Assembly (NCBI GenBank): GCA_024343425.1
Contig: BRLC01000009.1
Coordinates: 98,108 to 162,107, forward strand
Direction: 5' to 3'
DNA length: 64,000 bases
Source: Rhizobiaceae bacterium MnEN-MB40S
GTDB taxonomy: Bacteria > Pseudomonadota > Alphaproteobacteria > Rhizobiales > Rhizobiaceae
Below are positions 51,297 through 60,254 of this stretch, one piece after another; positions within the stretch are counted from its first letter, which is position 1; every line of letters begins with the position of its first letter. The notes beneath the pieces are model-generated. The model did no database searches. It was not told the origin of the DNA and saw only the letters and a program-made list of their open reading frames with translations. Position numbers and translations under genes: made by a program.

Positions 51297-52337
51297 TCAG
51301 CCCTCCACGAACCGGGCGACATCCTCTGGACCAAGCTGGTCCTTCAAGACCGCCCAAAGAGCATCGGCGCCGGCTTCGCGCAGATCCTCGTTGAAGTCCC
51401 CACGCTTTGGCGACAATTCGATAGCCTCGATCCCGAGGCTTTCTGCTCTGGCGATCAGACTGTCTCGCGCGCCATCCCCGGCCGGGTCGCGATCACGCAG
51501 GACATAGAGTCTCCGCAGCGACGTCGGGAACAGGATTGCAGCGAGGTGTGCCGCAGAGAGCGCCGCCAGCATCGGCATGTGAGGCAGAACCATGCGGGGC
51601 GACAGCACGGTCTCTATCCCTTCGCCGGCAGCAAGCACCTCACCGGCGATCCCGAAGCGGACGGCGTGGCCGAGAAGGTCACCCATTGCCCGCCGCGGGG
51701 TCTCGACCGGGGCCTTGTCCATGCCATCGGGGGCGAGCCAGGTGCGGTGCGCGCCGGTCTGTCGCCCGGCGAGATCGGTGACGGCTGCGACGATCGCCGG
51801 CCAGGTCTCGGTCGGCGAGTGCCCGTCAGGCCGATAATAGCAGCGGGGATGGAAACGCAGGCTTGCGGTTCCATGCAAAGCCGTAATGCCGCGATTGCGG
51901 AAATACGTTTCTGCAAGTGTGCCGCTGATCGGCTGCGACATGGCGAAGAGCCGCCGCGACGCTTCCGGCGACCCAGATGCTGCGGGATGGATATGAGCGT
52001 TCCGTGGTCTTTCCTGCGGTTCGGGATACGGGAGAGAGAGGAAGCGCCGTGCTTCTTCGGCCACGTCCTTGAAGTCTACCAGGCCGAGCGTCTCACGGAT
52101 GACGTCGAGAAGATCGCCATGTTCGCCCGTTGCCGCATCGGTGAACTTACCGGCAGCGCCCTTGCCGGTTTCCGGGCCGACGAGGCGGACGAACATCGAG
52201 CGCCCCTTGGTGTTGCGGACATCGCCGACCACCCAGTAGCGTCCGGCACGATGGCCGGACGACAGGTAATGGCGGCAGACCGCCTCGGCCTGTCGGCCGA
52301 GACGGATCGCCAGTTCGGCTGCATCGTGTCGAGCCAT
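51297..52337 (-). CDS. Toprim-domain (primase/helicase-like) protein
   Basis: 346 residues. The N-terminus (AVCRHYLSSGHRAGRYWVVGDVRNTKGRSMFVRLVG) and ETYFRNRGI ... LRFHPRCYYRP resemble the DUF7146/zinc-free primase domain; the C-terminal Toprim is seen in EVLAAGEGIETVLSP (catalytic Glu) and RRLYVLRDRDPAGDGARDSLIARAE (DxD). It may prime the transferred strand. It overlaps the giant methylase/helicase gene by 1 nt. Confidence 0.88.
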   Translation of the reverse strand: MARHDAAELAIRLGRQAEAVCRHYLSSGHRAGRYWVVGDVRNTKGRSMFVRLVGPETGKGAAGKFTDAATGEHGDLLDVIRETLGLVDFKDVAEEARRFLSLPYPEPQERPRNAHIHPAASGSPEASRRLFAMSQPISGTLAETYFRNRGITALHGTASLRFHPRCYYRPDGHSPTETWPAIVAAVTDLAGRQTGAHRTWLAPDGMDKAPVETPRRAMGDLLGHAVRFGIAGEVLAAGEGIETVLSPRMVLPHMPMLAALSAAHLAAILFPTSLRRLYVLRDRDPAGDGARDSLIARAESLGIEAIELSPKRGDFNEDLREAGADALWAVLKDQLGPEDVARFVEG

Positions 52338-55300
52338 TACGCAGCCTCCCTCTCACCGATGCGCTGGACCGGAAACCGGTCGAGCAACTTTGTGAGGACA
52401 ACCGGGCCGTTGTCGTCGACGGGAACGAACATGCGCAGCTTCCAGGAGATGATCTCGTGGAAGAGGCCATAGGCCGTGAGACGCTCGCGCATCATGTCGT
52501 CGAAGCCCGTCAGCTCGATACGGTTCACACCCATGACGCGGCTGCGGCGAAGCTGAAGCCCCTCGGCAAGATCGAGGATCGTCCGGCCGTCGAGCAGTGC
52601 CGTGAAGGCATCGTCCGGGGCGAGCGAGGATGTTCCGGTCGTGGTCGCGTTGGCGGCCCAGGCCGGCGAGACCTTGCGACCGACGATCCGCTCGCCCTCA
52701 TCGGTCTGGAGCCGATAGACGCGGGTGGATTCGTTCGGAAGCCGTTTCCAGATCGGCAGCAACAGGCCGGTGACGATGTGGATGGTACTGTCGGAATATT
52801 CCGGAACGTCCGCGATCTCGGCATTCCAGACTTCCGCGAAGGCATTTCGCTCTGCTTCGACCCAGTGGGTGTCGGCCATCATCTTGATCGGGACATTGTG
52901 CGCCTCCATCGGCCGGGTCAGCCGGACCCGACGCTCGATCTCGCCATCGTCGAGCATGACGCTGGTGGTCGGGATCTGAACGGCGGCGCGCCCCGAACGC
53001 TCGTTGATCAGGAGCTTCGCGCGGGGATCGTCGAGCTGCTCCAAAGCCGCGTCGAGTGTGACAGGACGGTTGCGCTCGCGCTGGAGTATGGTGAGCAACT
53101 GCGTTTGCGCGCCGGTGCCCGGATGTGTGTAGATGGTCTGTCGGTCGGTGACGGTGAAGCGCTCTGCCGTGAGTGTCTCAAGCCCGACATCATAGGTGCC
53201 GCTGGCGATTGCACCCTCGATCTTGGCGTTCAGCAACTGCTCGAAAGCGGTGAAGAGGATGCCCTGAAGTTCGATGGTGAGCGCCAGCAGCCGATTGAGG
53301 AAGGTGGTGATCGGCGGCAGATCGTCCCTGATGCCGGTAGAATCCATCAGCTTGAGGCCGGTGGCGTCCTCGAACATCTGGAGCGAGCAGCCCTCGACCT
53401 TGCCGCGCACGAGCAGCATGTAGAGCTGTCGCAGCGCGTCGCGGGCGTAGTGCGATTCCAGATTGTCCTCGGGCCGGAACAGCCCCTGACCGCCGGTCTG
53501 ACGCTGGCCGCGCGTAATCGCGCCCAGTGTGTCGAGGCGGCGGGCGATGGTCGAGAGGAACCGCTTTTCGGCCTTCACGTCGGTCGCGATCGGGCGGAAC
53601 AAGGGCGGCTGCGCCTGGTTCGTGCGATGCGTCCGGCCGAGCCCCTGAATGGCGGCGTCGGCCTTCCAGCCGGGTTCGAGCAGATAGTGGACGCGCAGCC
53701 GCGTGTTCCGCGCCGACAGTTCGGCATGGTAGCTGCGGCCGGTGCCGCCGGCGTCCGAGAAGATCAGGATGCGCTTCTGATCATCCATGAAGGCTTGTGT
53801 CTCGGCGAGATTGGCAGCCGCCGTACGGTTCTCGACGGCGAAACGGTCGACACCGCCCGGACTGATCTTGCTGATGATCCGGCGGGAGCGGCCGGTCACC
53901 TCCGCCACCGTATCGGTTCCGAAATGCTGGATGATCTGGTCGAGCGCGCCCGGCACGGGTGGCAGGCTGGCGAGCTTTTCGATCAGCGCATTGCGGCGGG
54001 CGACGGCCTCTCGGCTCTCAACGGGCTGGCCGTCACGATAGACCGGCCGCGACGACATATTGCCCTCGCTATCGGTGAAGGGTTCGTAGAGCTGCACCGG
54101 GAAGGAATGGGCGAGGTAGTTGAGCACATATTCCCTCGGCGTGATGTCAACGCGGACGTCGTTCCATTCCTCGGTCGGAAGCTCGGCCAGTCGCCGCTCC
54201 ATCAGCGCCTCGCCGGTGGAGACAATCTGGATGACGGCCGCGTGGCCCGCGTCGAGATCAGCCGAGATCGAGCGGATCAAGGTCGGGGTCTTCATGCTGG
54301 TCAGCAGATGGCCGAAGAAGCGCTGCTTGGCCGACTCGAAGGCGGAACGGGCGGCGGACTTCGCCTGCTTGTTCAGCGTGTCGGAGGAACCGGTGACGTT
54401 GGCCGCCTCCATGGCCGCGTCGAGATTGTTATGGATGACGGCAAAGGCGCCTGCATAGGCGTCGTAGATGCGGGTCTGCTCGGGCGTCAGCTCGTGCTCG
54501 ACCAGCTCATATTCAACCCCGTCGAAGGAGAGCGAGCGGGCGGTATAGAGACCGAGCGCGCGAAGATCGCGTGCCAGGACCTCCATGGCGGCCACACCGC
54601 CTGCCTCGATCGCCTCGACGAATTCGGCGCGCGTCGAGAAGGGGAAGTCCTCGCCGCCCCAAAGGCCGAGGCGCTGAGCATAGGCGAGATTGTGGACCGT
54701 GGTCGCGCCGGTGGCTGAGACATAGACGACGCGGGCATTTGGCAGCGCATGCTGAAGGCGCAGGCCGGCACGGCCCTGCTGCGAAGCGGCGACATCACCG
54801 CGTTCTCCCTTGCCGCCAACGGCGTTCTGCATCGAATGCGCCTCGTCGAAAATGATCACTCCATCGAAATCGGAGCCCAACCATTCGACGATCTGCTTGA
54901 CGCGCGAAACCTTCTCTCCGCGGTCGTCGGAGCGTAGCGTGGCATAGGTCGTAAATAGGACGCCTTCGGGCAGTGCGACCGGCTTGCCCTGCGGGAAGCG
55001 CGACAGCGGCGTCACCAGCAGGCGTTCCATGCCGAGGGCCGACCAGTCGCGCTGGGCATCCTCGAGCAGCTTGTCCGACTTCGAGATCCATACTGCCCTG
55101 CGGCGGCCCTGAAGCCAGTTGTCGAGAATGATAGCGGCGGACTGACGGCCCTTGCCGACGCCGGTGCCGTCACCGATGAAGAAGCCGCGCCGGAAACGGA
55201 CCGCATCTGCGGCGTCCTCGCGCGCGGCGGTGACGACATCGAATGTCTCGTCGATGGTCCAGGACCCGGCGAGATAATCGGAATGCGCCTCGCCGGCATA

Positions 55301-56680
55301 GATCACGGTCTCAAGCTGGGCGTCCGACAGCAGATCGTGGACGTTGGCCGGAAGTTGCGGCCGATAGCTCGGCTTCGGCGGCGCGACGCTGGCCATGGCC
55401 GCCGACTGCACCAATTTGGTCGGATGCGCCTGAGAACCGGAAAGCCGGATCGCCTGAAGCCCGTATTCTTCATAGATCGAATCCGAGAGGCGCCCGGCTT
55501 CGCCTGCCTGCCAGTCGATCGTTTCATAGGCGAGCGGGAGGCCTTCCGGCTCGGCCATGGGGGCGGTCGGTGCCGATCTGGCGGCACGGTTCAGATAGCC
55601 GCGCACGCTGCGGGGTGCGGATGCGGCTGCGACAGGGACTGTGAAGGACGGATCGATGGGGAGACGTGCGGGCAGATGCTCTTCAAGCCAGCCCATCAGC
55701 GTGGCAGTGTCAGAGGCGATGCCGGGGGAAGCCGGAAAAGACGACGGATCGTTGGCGCGCAGCTTGTCGATGACGGTCAGGCGGGTGTCGATGGTCGTCC
55801 CGTGCTTGGCATAGACCGAGCCATCGATGGCGGCGGAGAACACGACGCGGCCGCGCTCCTGCAGACGGGTGAAGGCCGAAGACCAGGCCGGACTGTCGGG
55901 CGCGAAGCTGGCGCCAGTGATGGTGACGAGACGGCCGCCAGGAGCTAGACGCGCCAGCGCCGAGGCGACATGGCGGAACGCGGCGTCTGCGACGCGGCCG
56001 TCAACATTGGCCATTACCGAGAATGGCGGGTTCATCAGCACCACGCTCGGCGTCAAGGCCGGATCGAGACGGTCGTCGATCTGGGCCGCGTCGAAACGGG
56101 TGACGGAAACAGCCGGAAAGAGAGAAGAGAGAAGACCGGCGCGCATGTCGGCGAGCTCGTTGAGCATCAGGGAGCCGCCCGCGATCTCAGCCAGGATGGC
56201 GAGCAGTCCGGTGCCGGCCGAAGGCTCCAGCACACGGTCGGCGGGTGTAATGGCTGCGGCGGATGCGGCGACCAGGCCCAGTGGGATCGGGGTAGAGAAT
56301 TGCTGGAAGGTCTGGGCTTCCTCTGAGCGGCGGGTATGGGTCGGCAGAAGGCTGGCGATTTTAGTCAAGGCGGAAAGCCGTGAAGCCGGAGACGCGGCTT
56401 TACGGAAAAGCGCCGACCCGTATTTGCGCAGGAAGAGGACGGTCGCGGCCTCGCAGGCCTCGTATGCCGTTTTCCAATCCCACGCGCCGGTCGCGTCGGA
56501 TGCGCCGAAGGCGCTTTCCATCGCACCGCGCAGTGTCGCAGCATCGATGCGCTGGCCGCGTTCGATGTGTGGCAGCAGCAGACCCGCCGCGGTGAAAACC
56601 GAAGCGGACGCGTCGAGGTTGGGGGCGAGCGGAAGCGGGGCGGCAGCCGATGCCGCTGCGGATATGGAAATCATGTTCAT
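52337..56680 (-). CDS. N6-methylase/Strawberry-notch-type helicase fusion
   Basis: 1447 residues. The N-terminal third is a SAM-dependent N6-type methylase (TPADRVLEPSAGTGLLAILAEI for SAM binding; VVLMNPPFSVM for NPPF catalysis). The middle is an SF2/SNF2-like Strawberry-notch helicase (FIGDGTGVGKGRQSAAIILDN, Walker A; GVIIFDEAHSMQNA, DEAH), and the C-terminal lobe has IFSDAGGTGRSYHAELSARN and GLGRTHRTNQAQPP. Such proteins are widespread on large ICEs and plasmids and may shield or remodel incoming DNA. ATG 56680 has GAGG upstream. Confidence 0.9.
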   Translation of the reverse strand: MNMISISAAASAAAPLPLAPNLDASASVFTAAGLLLPHIERGQRIDAATLRGAMESAFGASDATGAWDWKTAYEACEAATVLFLRKYGSALFRKAASPASRLSALTKIASLLPTHTRRSEEAQTFQQFSTPIPLGLVAASAAAITPADRVLEPSAGTGLLAILAEIAGGSLMLNELADMRAGLLSSLFPAVSVTRFDAAQIDDRLDPALTPSVVLMNPPFSVMANVDGRVADAAFRHVASALARLAPGGRLVTITGASFAPDSPAWSSAFTRLQERGRVVFSAAIDGSVYAKHGTTIDTRLTVIDKLRANDPSSFPASPGIASDTATLMGWLEEHLPARLPIDPSFTVPVAAASAPRSVRGYLNRAARSAPTAPMAEPEGLPLAYETIDWQAGEAGRLSDSIYEEYGLQAIRLSGSQAHPTKLVQSAAMASVAPPKPSYRPQLPANVHDLLSDAQLETVIYAGEAHSDYLAGSWTIDETFDVVTAAREDAADAVRFRRGFFIGDGTGVGKGRQSAAIILDNWLQGRRRAVWISKSDKLLEDAQRDWSALGMERLLVTPLSRFPQGKPVALPEGVLFTTYATLRSDDRGEKVSRVKQIVEWLGSDFDGVIIFDEAHSMQNAVGGKGERGDVAASQQGRAGLRLQHALPNARVVYVSATGATTVHNLAYAQRLGLWGGEDFPFSTRAEFVEAIEAGGVAAMEVLARDLRALGLYTARSLSFDGVEYELVEHELTPEQTRIYDAYAGAFAVIHNNLDAAMEAANVTGSSDTLNKQAKSAARSAFESAKQRFFGHLLTSMKTPTLIRSISADLDAGHAAVIQIVSTGEALMERRLAELPTEEWNDVRVDITPREYVLNYLAHSFPVQLYEPFTDSEGNMSSRPVYRDGQPVESREAVARRNALIEKLASLPPVPGALDQIIQHFGTDTVAEVTGRSRRIISKISPGGVDRFAVENRTAAANLAETQAFMDDQKRILIFSDAGGTGRSYHAELSARNTRLRVHYLLEPGWKADAAIQGLGRTHRTNQAQPPLFRPIATDVKAEKRFLSTIARRLDTLGAITRGQRQTGGQGLFRPEDNLESHYARDALRQLYMLLVRGKVEGCSLQMFEDATGLKLMDSTGIRDDLPPITTFLNRLLALTIELQGILFTAFEQLLNAKIEGAIASGTYDVGLETLTAERFTVTDRQTIYTHPGTGAQTQLLTILQRERNRPVTLDAALEQLDDPRAKLLINERSGRAAVQIPTTSVMLDDGEIERRVRLTRPMEAHNVPIKMMADTHWVEAERNAFAEVWNAEIADVPEYSDSTIHIVTGLLLPIWKRLPNESTRVYRLQTDEGERIVGRKVSPAWAANATTTGTSSLAPDDAFTALLDGRTILDLAEGLQLRRSRVMGVNRIELTGFDDMMRERLTAYGLFHEIISWKLRMFVPVDDNGPVVLTKLLDRFPVQRIGEREAA

Positions 56681-56686
56681 GGGAAG

Positions 56687-56760
56687 AACCTCGGGAGAGC
56701 GGGACAGGATCGAGCTGCGCAGCGCTCTCTCTCGACCGCACCAGCTCAAACCCGTCCCGG
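56687..56760 (-). promoter_or_regulatory. Hairpin leader (family B-like) before the methylase/helicase
   Basis: On the minus strand this leader starts GACGGGTTT, has TCGAGAGAGAG in the middle, and closes with a stem against TGTCCC. It shares the first two blocks with the leaders of parB (63321-63371) and of the 59186 gene. Confidence 0.45.
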
Positions 56761-56833
56761 CCTTCCTCTTCCTCTCAAGAGGCAGGTATGGCTGACATGA
56801 CAAAAGCGCCCCCCGAAGGGGCGCTTGTCTGGA

Positions 56834-57478
56834 TCAGCCGAAGCGGCGGCCGTTCTCGGTGAAGGTGTATTCATTGGCGGCGATGGCCTCGTCCACCGCC
56901 TCGTCCGAGGAAAGGTAGTCGTATTCCCGCTCAAGCTGCCGGTAGAGCCAGCGGGCCAGATCGCGCAGCGCCTCGGTCACGATCTCTTCGGCATCCTCGG
57001 TCATGTCCTGCCAGGTCGGGCTGTCACGCTCGACCGAGATCGACATACAGTATTCGTGGTAATAGTGGCCGCAATGGCTGGCCTCTGCGCGAAGCTGGTA
57101 GAAATTGCGCCGCTGCACCGCCTGAAGCACGTCGGCGATACGGTGCAAGCCGGCGTCTTGGGGCGCGTAGGATCGGATCTCGGCCGAAGCGTTCTTCCGA
57201 TAGGAATAATACGCTTCGAACGAAGCTCCATCGCCTTGGGACCAGAAGCCACTGAACCAGATGCAGGGCTTGTGCCGCGTACTGCCGCCCATCAGGCGGA
57301 CGGTGCGGGTCTTGAAACTGATGCCGAGGATTTCCGCGATCTGCTGAAAATCTTCATAGACGGCGTCATGCCAGTCGTAATCGAAGGCGCCCTCCCGATA
57401 CCAGGCGCGCGCGTTGTCCTTGGCGGAGTCGGAAAGCTCTTCGAGGCGAAAGACTGTGGTTTCGATGATCTCAGGCAT
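56834..57478 (-). CDS. Backbone protein of unknown function (MPEIIETTV-type)
   Basis: 214 residues starting MPEIIETTVFRLEELSDSAKDNARAWYREGAFDYDW, a start shared with proteins loosely annotated as toxin-antitoxin stability proteins on mobile elements; no catalytic motif is clear. The C-terminal half is acidic and helical (LRDLARWLYRQLEREYDYLSSDEAVDEAI). ATG 57478 overlaps the next upstream gene by 8 nt. Function not known; an antirestriction or DNA-mimic role is a guess. Confidence 0.7.
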   Translation of the reverse strand: MPEIIETTVFRLEELSDSAKDNARAWYREGAFDYDWHDAVYEDFQQIAEILGISFKTRTVRLMGGSTRHKPCIWFSGFWSQGDGASFEAYYSYRKNASAEIRSYAPQDAGLHRIADVLQAVQRRNFYQLRAEASHCGHYYHEYCMSISVERDSPTWQDMTEDAEEIVTEALRDLARWLYRQLEREYDYLSSDEAVDEAIAANEYTFTENGRRFG

Positions 57479-57887
57479 CGGGATCACCTCTATCCAGCAC
57501 CTCGGCGAGCCAGCCGTCGGTATAGGTCCAGGCGACCGTTTCGCCGGTGGCAAGATCGAGCACATGCGCGCCGCCCCCGAAGCCATCCAGCCGGGGCCTC
57601 GAGCAAGTGTTGGCGTATTGAAAACCCCAACGGCCGGTGAGGCCGAATGCGGTGGCGCAGCGCTTGACGAACTGGATGACATGCTCGGGATCGCCGGTGA
57701 CGTCATCGCGCATCCAGAGCTGCGTGCCGCCATGCTCGGGCTGGATCGAAAGAAGGAAGCCGTCGGACGGCGGGTCTTCGGCGGCGTTCGCCTCGGACAG
57801 GATGTTGTAGAAATCGAGTGCGCGGGCGGCATTATCCGGCGTGCCGACGTCGAGCAGGCAGGAGAAGTGGGTGAAGTAGTCGGCCAT
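57471..57887 (-). CDS. Backbone protein of unknown function
   Basis: 138 residues, acidic (DNAARALDFYNILSEANAAEDPP ... VIQFVKRCATAFGLTGRWGFQYANTCSRPRLDGFGGGAHVLDLATGE). No family was recognised with certainty. AGGAG lies 7 nt before the ATG. Its leader (57894-57927) is one of three copies of a hairpin-T-tract-SD unit in this region. Confidence 0.7.
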   Translation of the reverse strand: MADYFTHFSCLLDVGTPDNAARALDFYNILSEANAAEDPPSDGFLLSIQPEHGGTQLWMRDDVTGDPEHVIQFVKRCATAFGLTGRWGFQYANTCSRPRLDGFGGGAHVLDLATGETVAWTYTDGWLAEVLDRGDPDA

Positions 57888-57893
57888 GTCAGG

Positions 57894-57927
57894 CTCCTGA
57901 AACGAGAAAACCCGGCGCGAGGCCGGG
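57894..57927 (-). promoter_or_regulatory. Hairpin leader family A, copy 1
   Basis: On the minus strand: CCCGGC stem (57927-57922 with 57916-57911), then TTTTCTCGTTTCAGGAG leading into the start codon at 57887. It is almost identical in layout and tail to copies at 60526-60567 and 61072-61111. Confidence 0.65.
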
Positions 57928-57958
57928 CGAGGATAGGAGAAAGGCGACGCCGGTGGCG

Positions 57959-58153
57959 TCAGAGGCGGAACTGCGTCACGAGCCGTTGGGCATTGGCATG
58001 GTGGCGGAGCATCTCGCGATAGAAGTGCTTGCGTGCATCCCGTCTGGCGGGATCGCGCAGGGCGGATCGTGCTAGTTTGCGGCGTGCAGCGCGGATGACG
58101 GCGCGATCGCTGTCCCAGACCAATATGTCGAGACGCAGATAGGTGGCATACAT
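57959..58153 (-). CDS. Small basic backbone protein
   Basis: 64 residues, Arg/Ala-rich: MYATYLRLDILVWDSDRAVI and AARRKLARSALRDPARRDARKHFYREMLRHHANAQRL. AGGAGG lies 6 nt before the ATG. No family was recognised; the basic character would suit nucleic-acid binding. Confidence 0.65.
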   Translation of the reverse strand: MYATYLRLDILVWDSDRAVIRAARRKLARSALRDPARRDARKHFYREMLRHHANAQRLVTQFRL

Positions 58154-58162
58154 CGACGCCTC

Positions 58163-58564
58163 CTAGACGTTGGTGCGTTCGCACAGCGCGTCGATCCGGG
58201 CGAGATCGAGGCCGGCATGGGCGCTGTCATTGGTGAGGATGCTTTTGAGCGGCGGGTCGATGTCTCCGCGCGCAATGGCGAGCTGCAGGAGCCTGAGGCC
58301 GACGAGCACGGCGTCGCGCTCCTGGGCGGTGACGCCGATGGTCACGAACGCCTCGACGGCCTCGCCATCTTCGAGCAGGCGAACGCCGCTATATTCGTCG
58401 ATCTCGTAATCGTCGAACTCCTGCACATAGCCGGTGGCGAGCCATTCGCCATCGTAGTGAACGCTCGTGGCAAGGTGTCGTGCCTGTTTGGGCGTCTCGG
58501 CCTCGACGACGGTTTCATAATACGCGAAGGCGTCATGGCCTTTGCTGACGACATATTTAGGCAT
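58163..58564 (-). CDS. Backbone protein of unknown function
   Basis: 133 residues: MPKYVVSKGHDAFAYYETVVEAETPKQARHLATSVHYDGEWLATGYVQEFDDYEIDEY. The N-terminal half resembles small ICE proteins with an alpha/beta YxVxxx(D)A.Y..VVEA pattern; no enzymatic motif is visible. ATG 58564 has GGAGA 6 nt upstream; an ATG at 58576 is possible. It lies 9 nt before the basic 64-residue gene. Confidence 0.68.
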   Translation of the reverse strand: MPKYVVSKGHDAFAYYETVVEAETPKQARHLATSVHYDGEWLATGYVQEFDDYEIDEYSGVRLLEDGEAVEAFVTIGVTAQERDAVLVGLRLLQLAIARGDIDPPLKSILTNDSAHAGLDLARIDALCERTNV

Positions 58565-58628
58565 GGAAATCTCCATGGGTCGACGTTCAGCGCGCGACCG
58601 ATCGGAATGGTTGTTCGGGAAGGTGAAA

Positions 58629-59186
58629 TCAGGCGGCCTGCGGGAGCCGGAGCAGTTCGGCGGCTGCCTCGCGCCAGACGGGATCGACAAGGCGCGCTTC
58701 GAGCCGGGCGGCCTGGAAACGCAGATCGCGGGCCGCAGCGTGGTCGCCATGGCCGGTGGCGGCGAATCCCCTGCCGCGTAGGCGGCTAGCCTCGATGACG
58801 ATGCGGGTGGTTTCGGCCCTACTGGCGACGGGTTGCTGCCAGAGGATGATCCCGGCGCGGACTTCACCGGCTAGGAGCAGGCCGAAGGCGCTGTCCTGAA
58901 TGACGATCAGTCGCGGCCTGAAGCGCAGCGTATCCTCCGGGGCGGCCCGGATGTCTCCGCGTGCGACGCGGGTGGCGGCAAGCGCCATGGCCTCCTCAGG
59001 CGACGCGGCCTCGCCGATCGGAATGCTGCGGTCGACGCAATCGGCCTCTGTGGCGCCGTCGTAGCTGATCGTTCCAAGGCAGGAGATGCTCAGCATGAGC
59101 TTCTGGGCGCGCCCCAGTTGAGGAAGCACCTGTTCGGCGAGAATGTCGCCGATCGAGCGGAAGGTTTCAGGGTGTGAGCAGGTCAA
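58629..59186 (-). CDS. Backbone protein of unknown function (TTG start)
   Basis: 185 residues from a TTG codon with GGAG 9 nt upstream: TCSHPETFRSIGDILAEQVLPQLGRAQKLMLSISC. The middle is Ala-rich and helical (GEAASPEEAMALAATRVARGDI), the end LVDPVWREAAAELLRLPQAA. No family was recognised. Its leader is a family B hairpin. Confidence 0.62.
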   Translation of the reverse strand: MTCSHPETFRSIGDILAEQVLPQLGRAQKLMLSISCLGTISYDGATEADCVDRSIPIGEAASPEEAMALAATRVARGDIRAAPEDTLRFRPRLIVIQDSAFGLLLAGEVRAGIILWQQPVASRAETTRIVIEASRLRGRGFAATGHGDHAAARDLRFQAARLEARLVDPVWREAAAELLRLPQAA

Positions 59187-59190
59187 GGGG

Positions 59191-59242
59191 TTCGCTCCGC
59201 GACGGGCGGCGGAAGCCTCTCCTCCACCTTTCAACCCGTCAC
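59191..59242 (-). promoter_or_regulatory. Hairpin leader family B, copy before the 59186 gene
   Basis: On the minus strand: GTGACGGG (59242-59235), GAGAGGCTT in the loop region, CCCGTCGC (59206-59199), then GGAG. The arms pair over 8 bp including one G-U. The same elements in the same order precede parB. Confidence 0.6.
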
Positions 59243-59380
59243 GGCCAACCGGCCCGCACTCTCACTCTCCCTTGCCGAAGAGCTGATCCTCGGCGATTTC
59301 CGGCGATGGGCGACCATCGCAGGACGGAAGGCCCGGCCGCGTCGTGCGGTCCGAGCCGTCAGGGGAAGCGCTTTCGCGCC

Positions 59381-59545
59381 TCAGCCGAAGGGATCGAGCT
59401 CCAGCTTCACCATCTCCTCGTCGCCGTCGAATTCGGCGGCGGGGCAAGCGGAGTGGGTTCCGTCCCCGGCCTGAAACACGACGATCGAGACCAACAGCGT
59501 CGCTGCGAGGCTGGCGGCGAAGGCGGTGGCATCTGCATAGGACAT
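59381..59545 (-). CDS. Small membrane-anchored protein
   Basis: 54 residues with one hydrophobic segment (TAFAASLAATLLVSIVVF) and an acidic C-terminus (FDGDEEMVKLELDPFG). AGGAG lies 9 nt before the ATG. A diverged inverted copy of its C-terminal half occurs on the plus strand at 59828-59915. Function unknown. Confidence 0.6.
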   Translation of the reverse strand: MSYADATAFAASLAATLLVSIVVFQAGDGTHSACPAAEFDGDEEMVKLELDPFG

Positions 59546-59827
59546 GGGTTCCGGCTCCTGTCTTTGAGAGGCGGGAGACCATCCCCCGCTGACAGGCGCC
59601 CGAAGTGTCGGACCGGACCTGCAATCACCCTTGCGCGTTCGGCTCGTCCGAATCCGCAAGGGCGGCACGCTCGCGTAAGCCGACCCCTAGCGGGTTGATT
59701 GACAAGAAGACGGTTGGACCAAGGTTTGCGAATGGAAGCGGGGGTGGTGTTCTGGCTCTGACGGATGCCGGAAACTGTTGCAGATGCCTCGCCGTGCCAG
59801 CCTTGTCGCCGCGCTGACCTCCGTCAG
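59546..59827. other. Stretch without a clear gene; nested hairpin
   Basis: No convincing gene is seen. A nested hairpin lies at 59628-59662: CCCTTGCG/CGCAAGGG outside and TTCGG/CCGAA inside. It could act as a processing site or attenuator. Confidence 0.5.
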
Positions 59828-59915
59828 GTGTTTCAGGCAGGGGATGGAAACCCTTGCAGTGTAACCACGAATGATGGTGCAGAGGTGAAGCTGGAGCCTG
59901 ACCCCGCTGCCTTTG
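59828..59915 (+). pseudogene. Inverted remnant copy of the 59381-59545 gene
   Basis: The plus-strand reading VFQAGDGNPCSVTTNDGAEVKLEPDP parallels VFQAGDGTHSACPAAEFDGDEEMVKLELDP of the minus-strand gene; the nucleotide start GTGTTTCAGGC(A/C)GGGGA is shared. No start codon or SD with matching N-terminus is present, so this looks like a broken, inverted duplicate. Confidence 0.55.
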
Positions 59916-59960
59916 CAGCGATCCCACGCAAGGTCCCGTATCAGGACGCGTCCGGGCCGA

Positions 59961-60254
59961 TCAGTTCCAGAGCCCGCCGGCGATCTCGCGCGCGATTATG
60001 GCGCGAGCCTTCATCATCACCGCGTCGCCGGACGTGTCGATATGTCCATAAAAGCGGGTCCGGGCGCCATGCGCGGTCCAGTCGGCATAGCGGCAATATT
60101 CGCAGGCATCGAGCCGGAAGGCGCGCATGTCCTCGGCCCAATGGGGCTTGGGTTCGATGACGACGGTGACGCCGTCGCGGCTTTCCTTCCACGGCAGGGA
60201 ACGTTCCGAAGGCGGATTATTGAGGTCGTCGGCGAAGATTTCGTCGAGCGTCAT
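59961..60254 (-). CDS. Backbone protein of unknown function
   Basis: 97 residues: MTLDEIFADDLNNPPSERSLPWKESRDGVTVVIEPKPHWAEDMRAFRLDACEYCRYADWTAHGARTRFYGHID. A CxxC-like DACEYC pair is the only notable feature. Its ATG overlaps the stop of the DUF6117 gene (TAATG), so the two are coupled. Confidence 0.62.
   Translation of the reverse strand: MTLDEIFADDLNNPPSERSLPWKESRDGVTVVIEPKPHWAEDMRAFRLDACEYCRYADWTAHGARTRFYGHIDTSGDAVMMKARAIIAREIAGGLWN

Noticed and set aside
52457..54718. 753-codon plus-strand open frame opposite the methylase/helicase gene
   Set aside because: Antisense shadow; the minus strand carries intact helicase motifs in this range.
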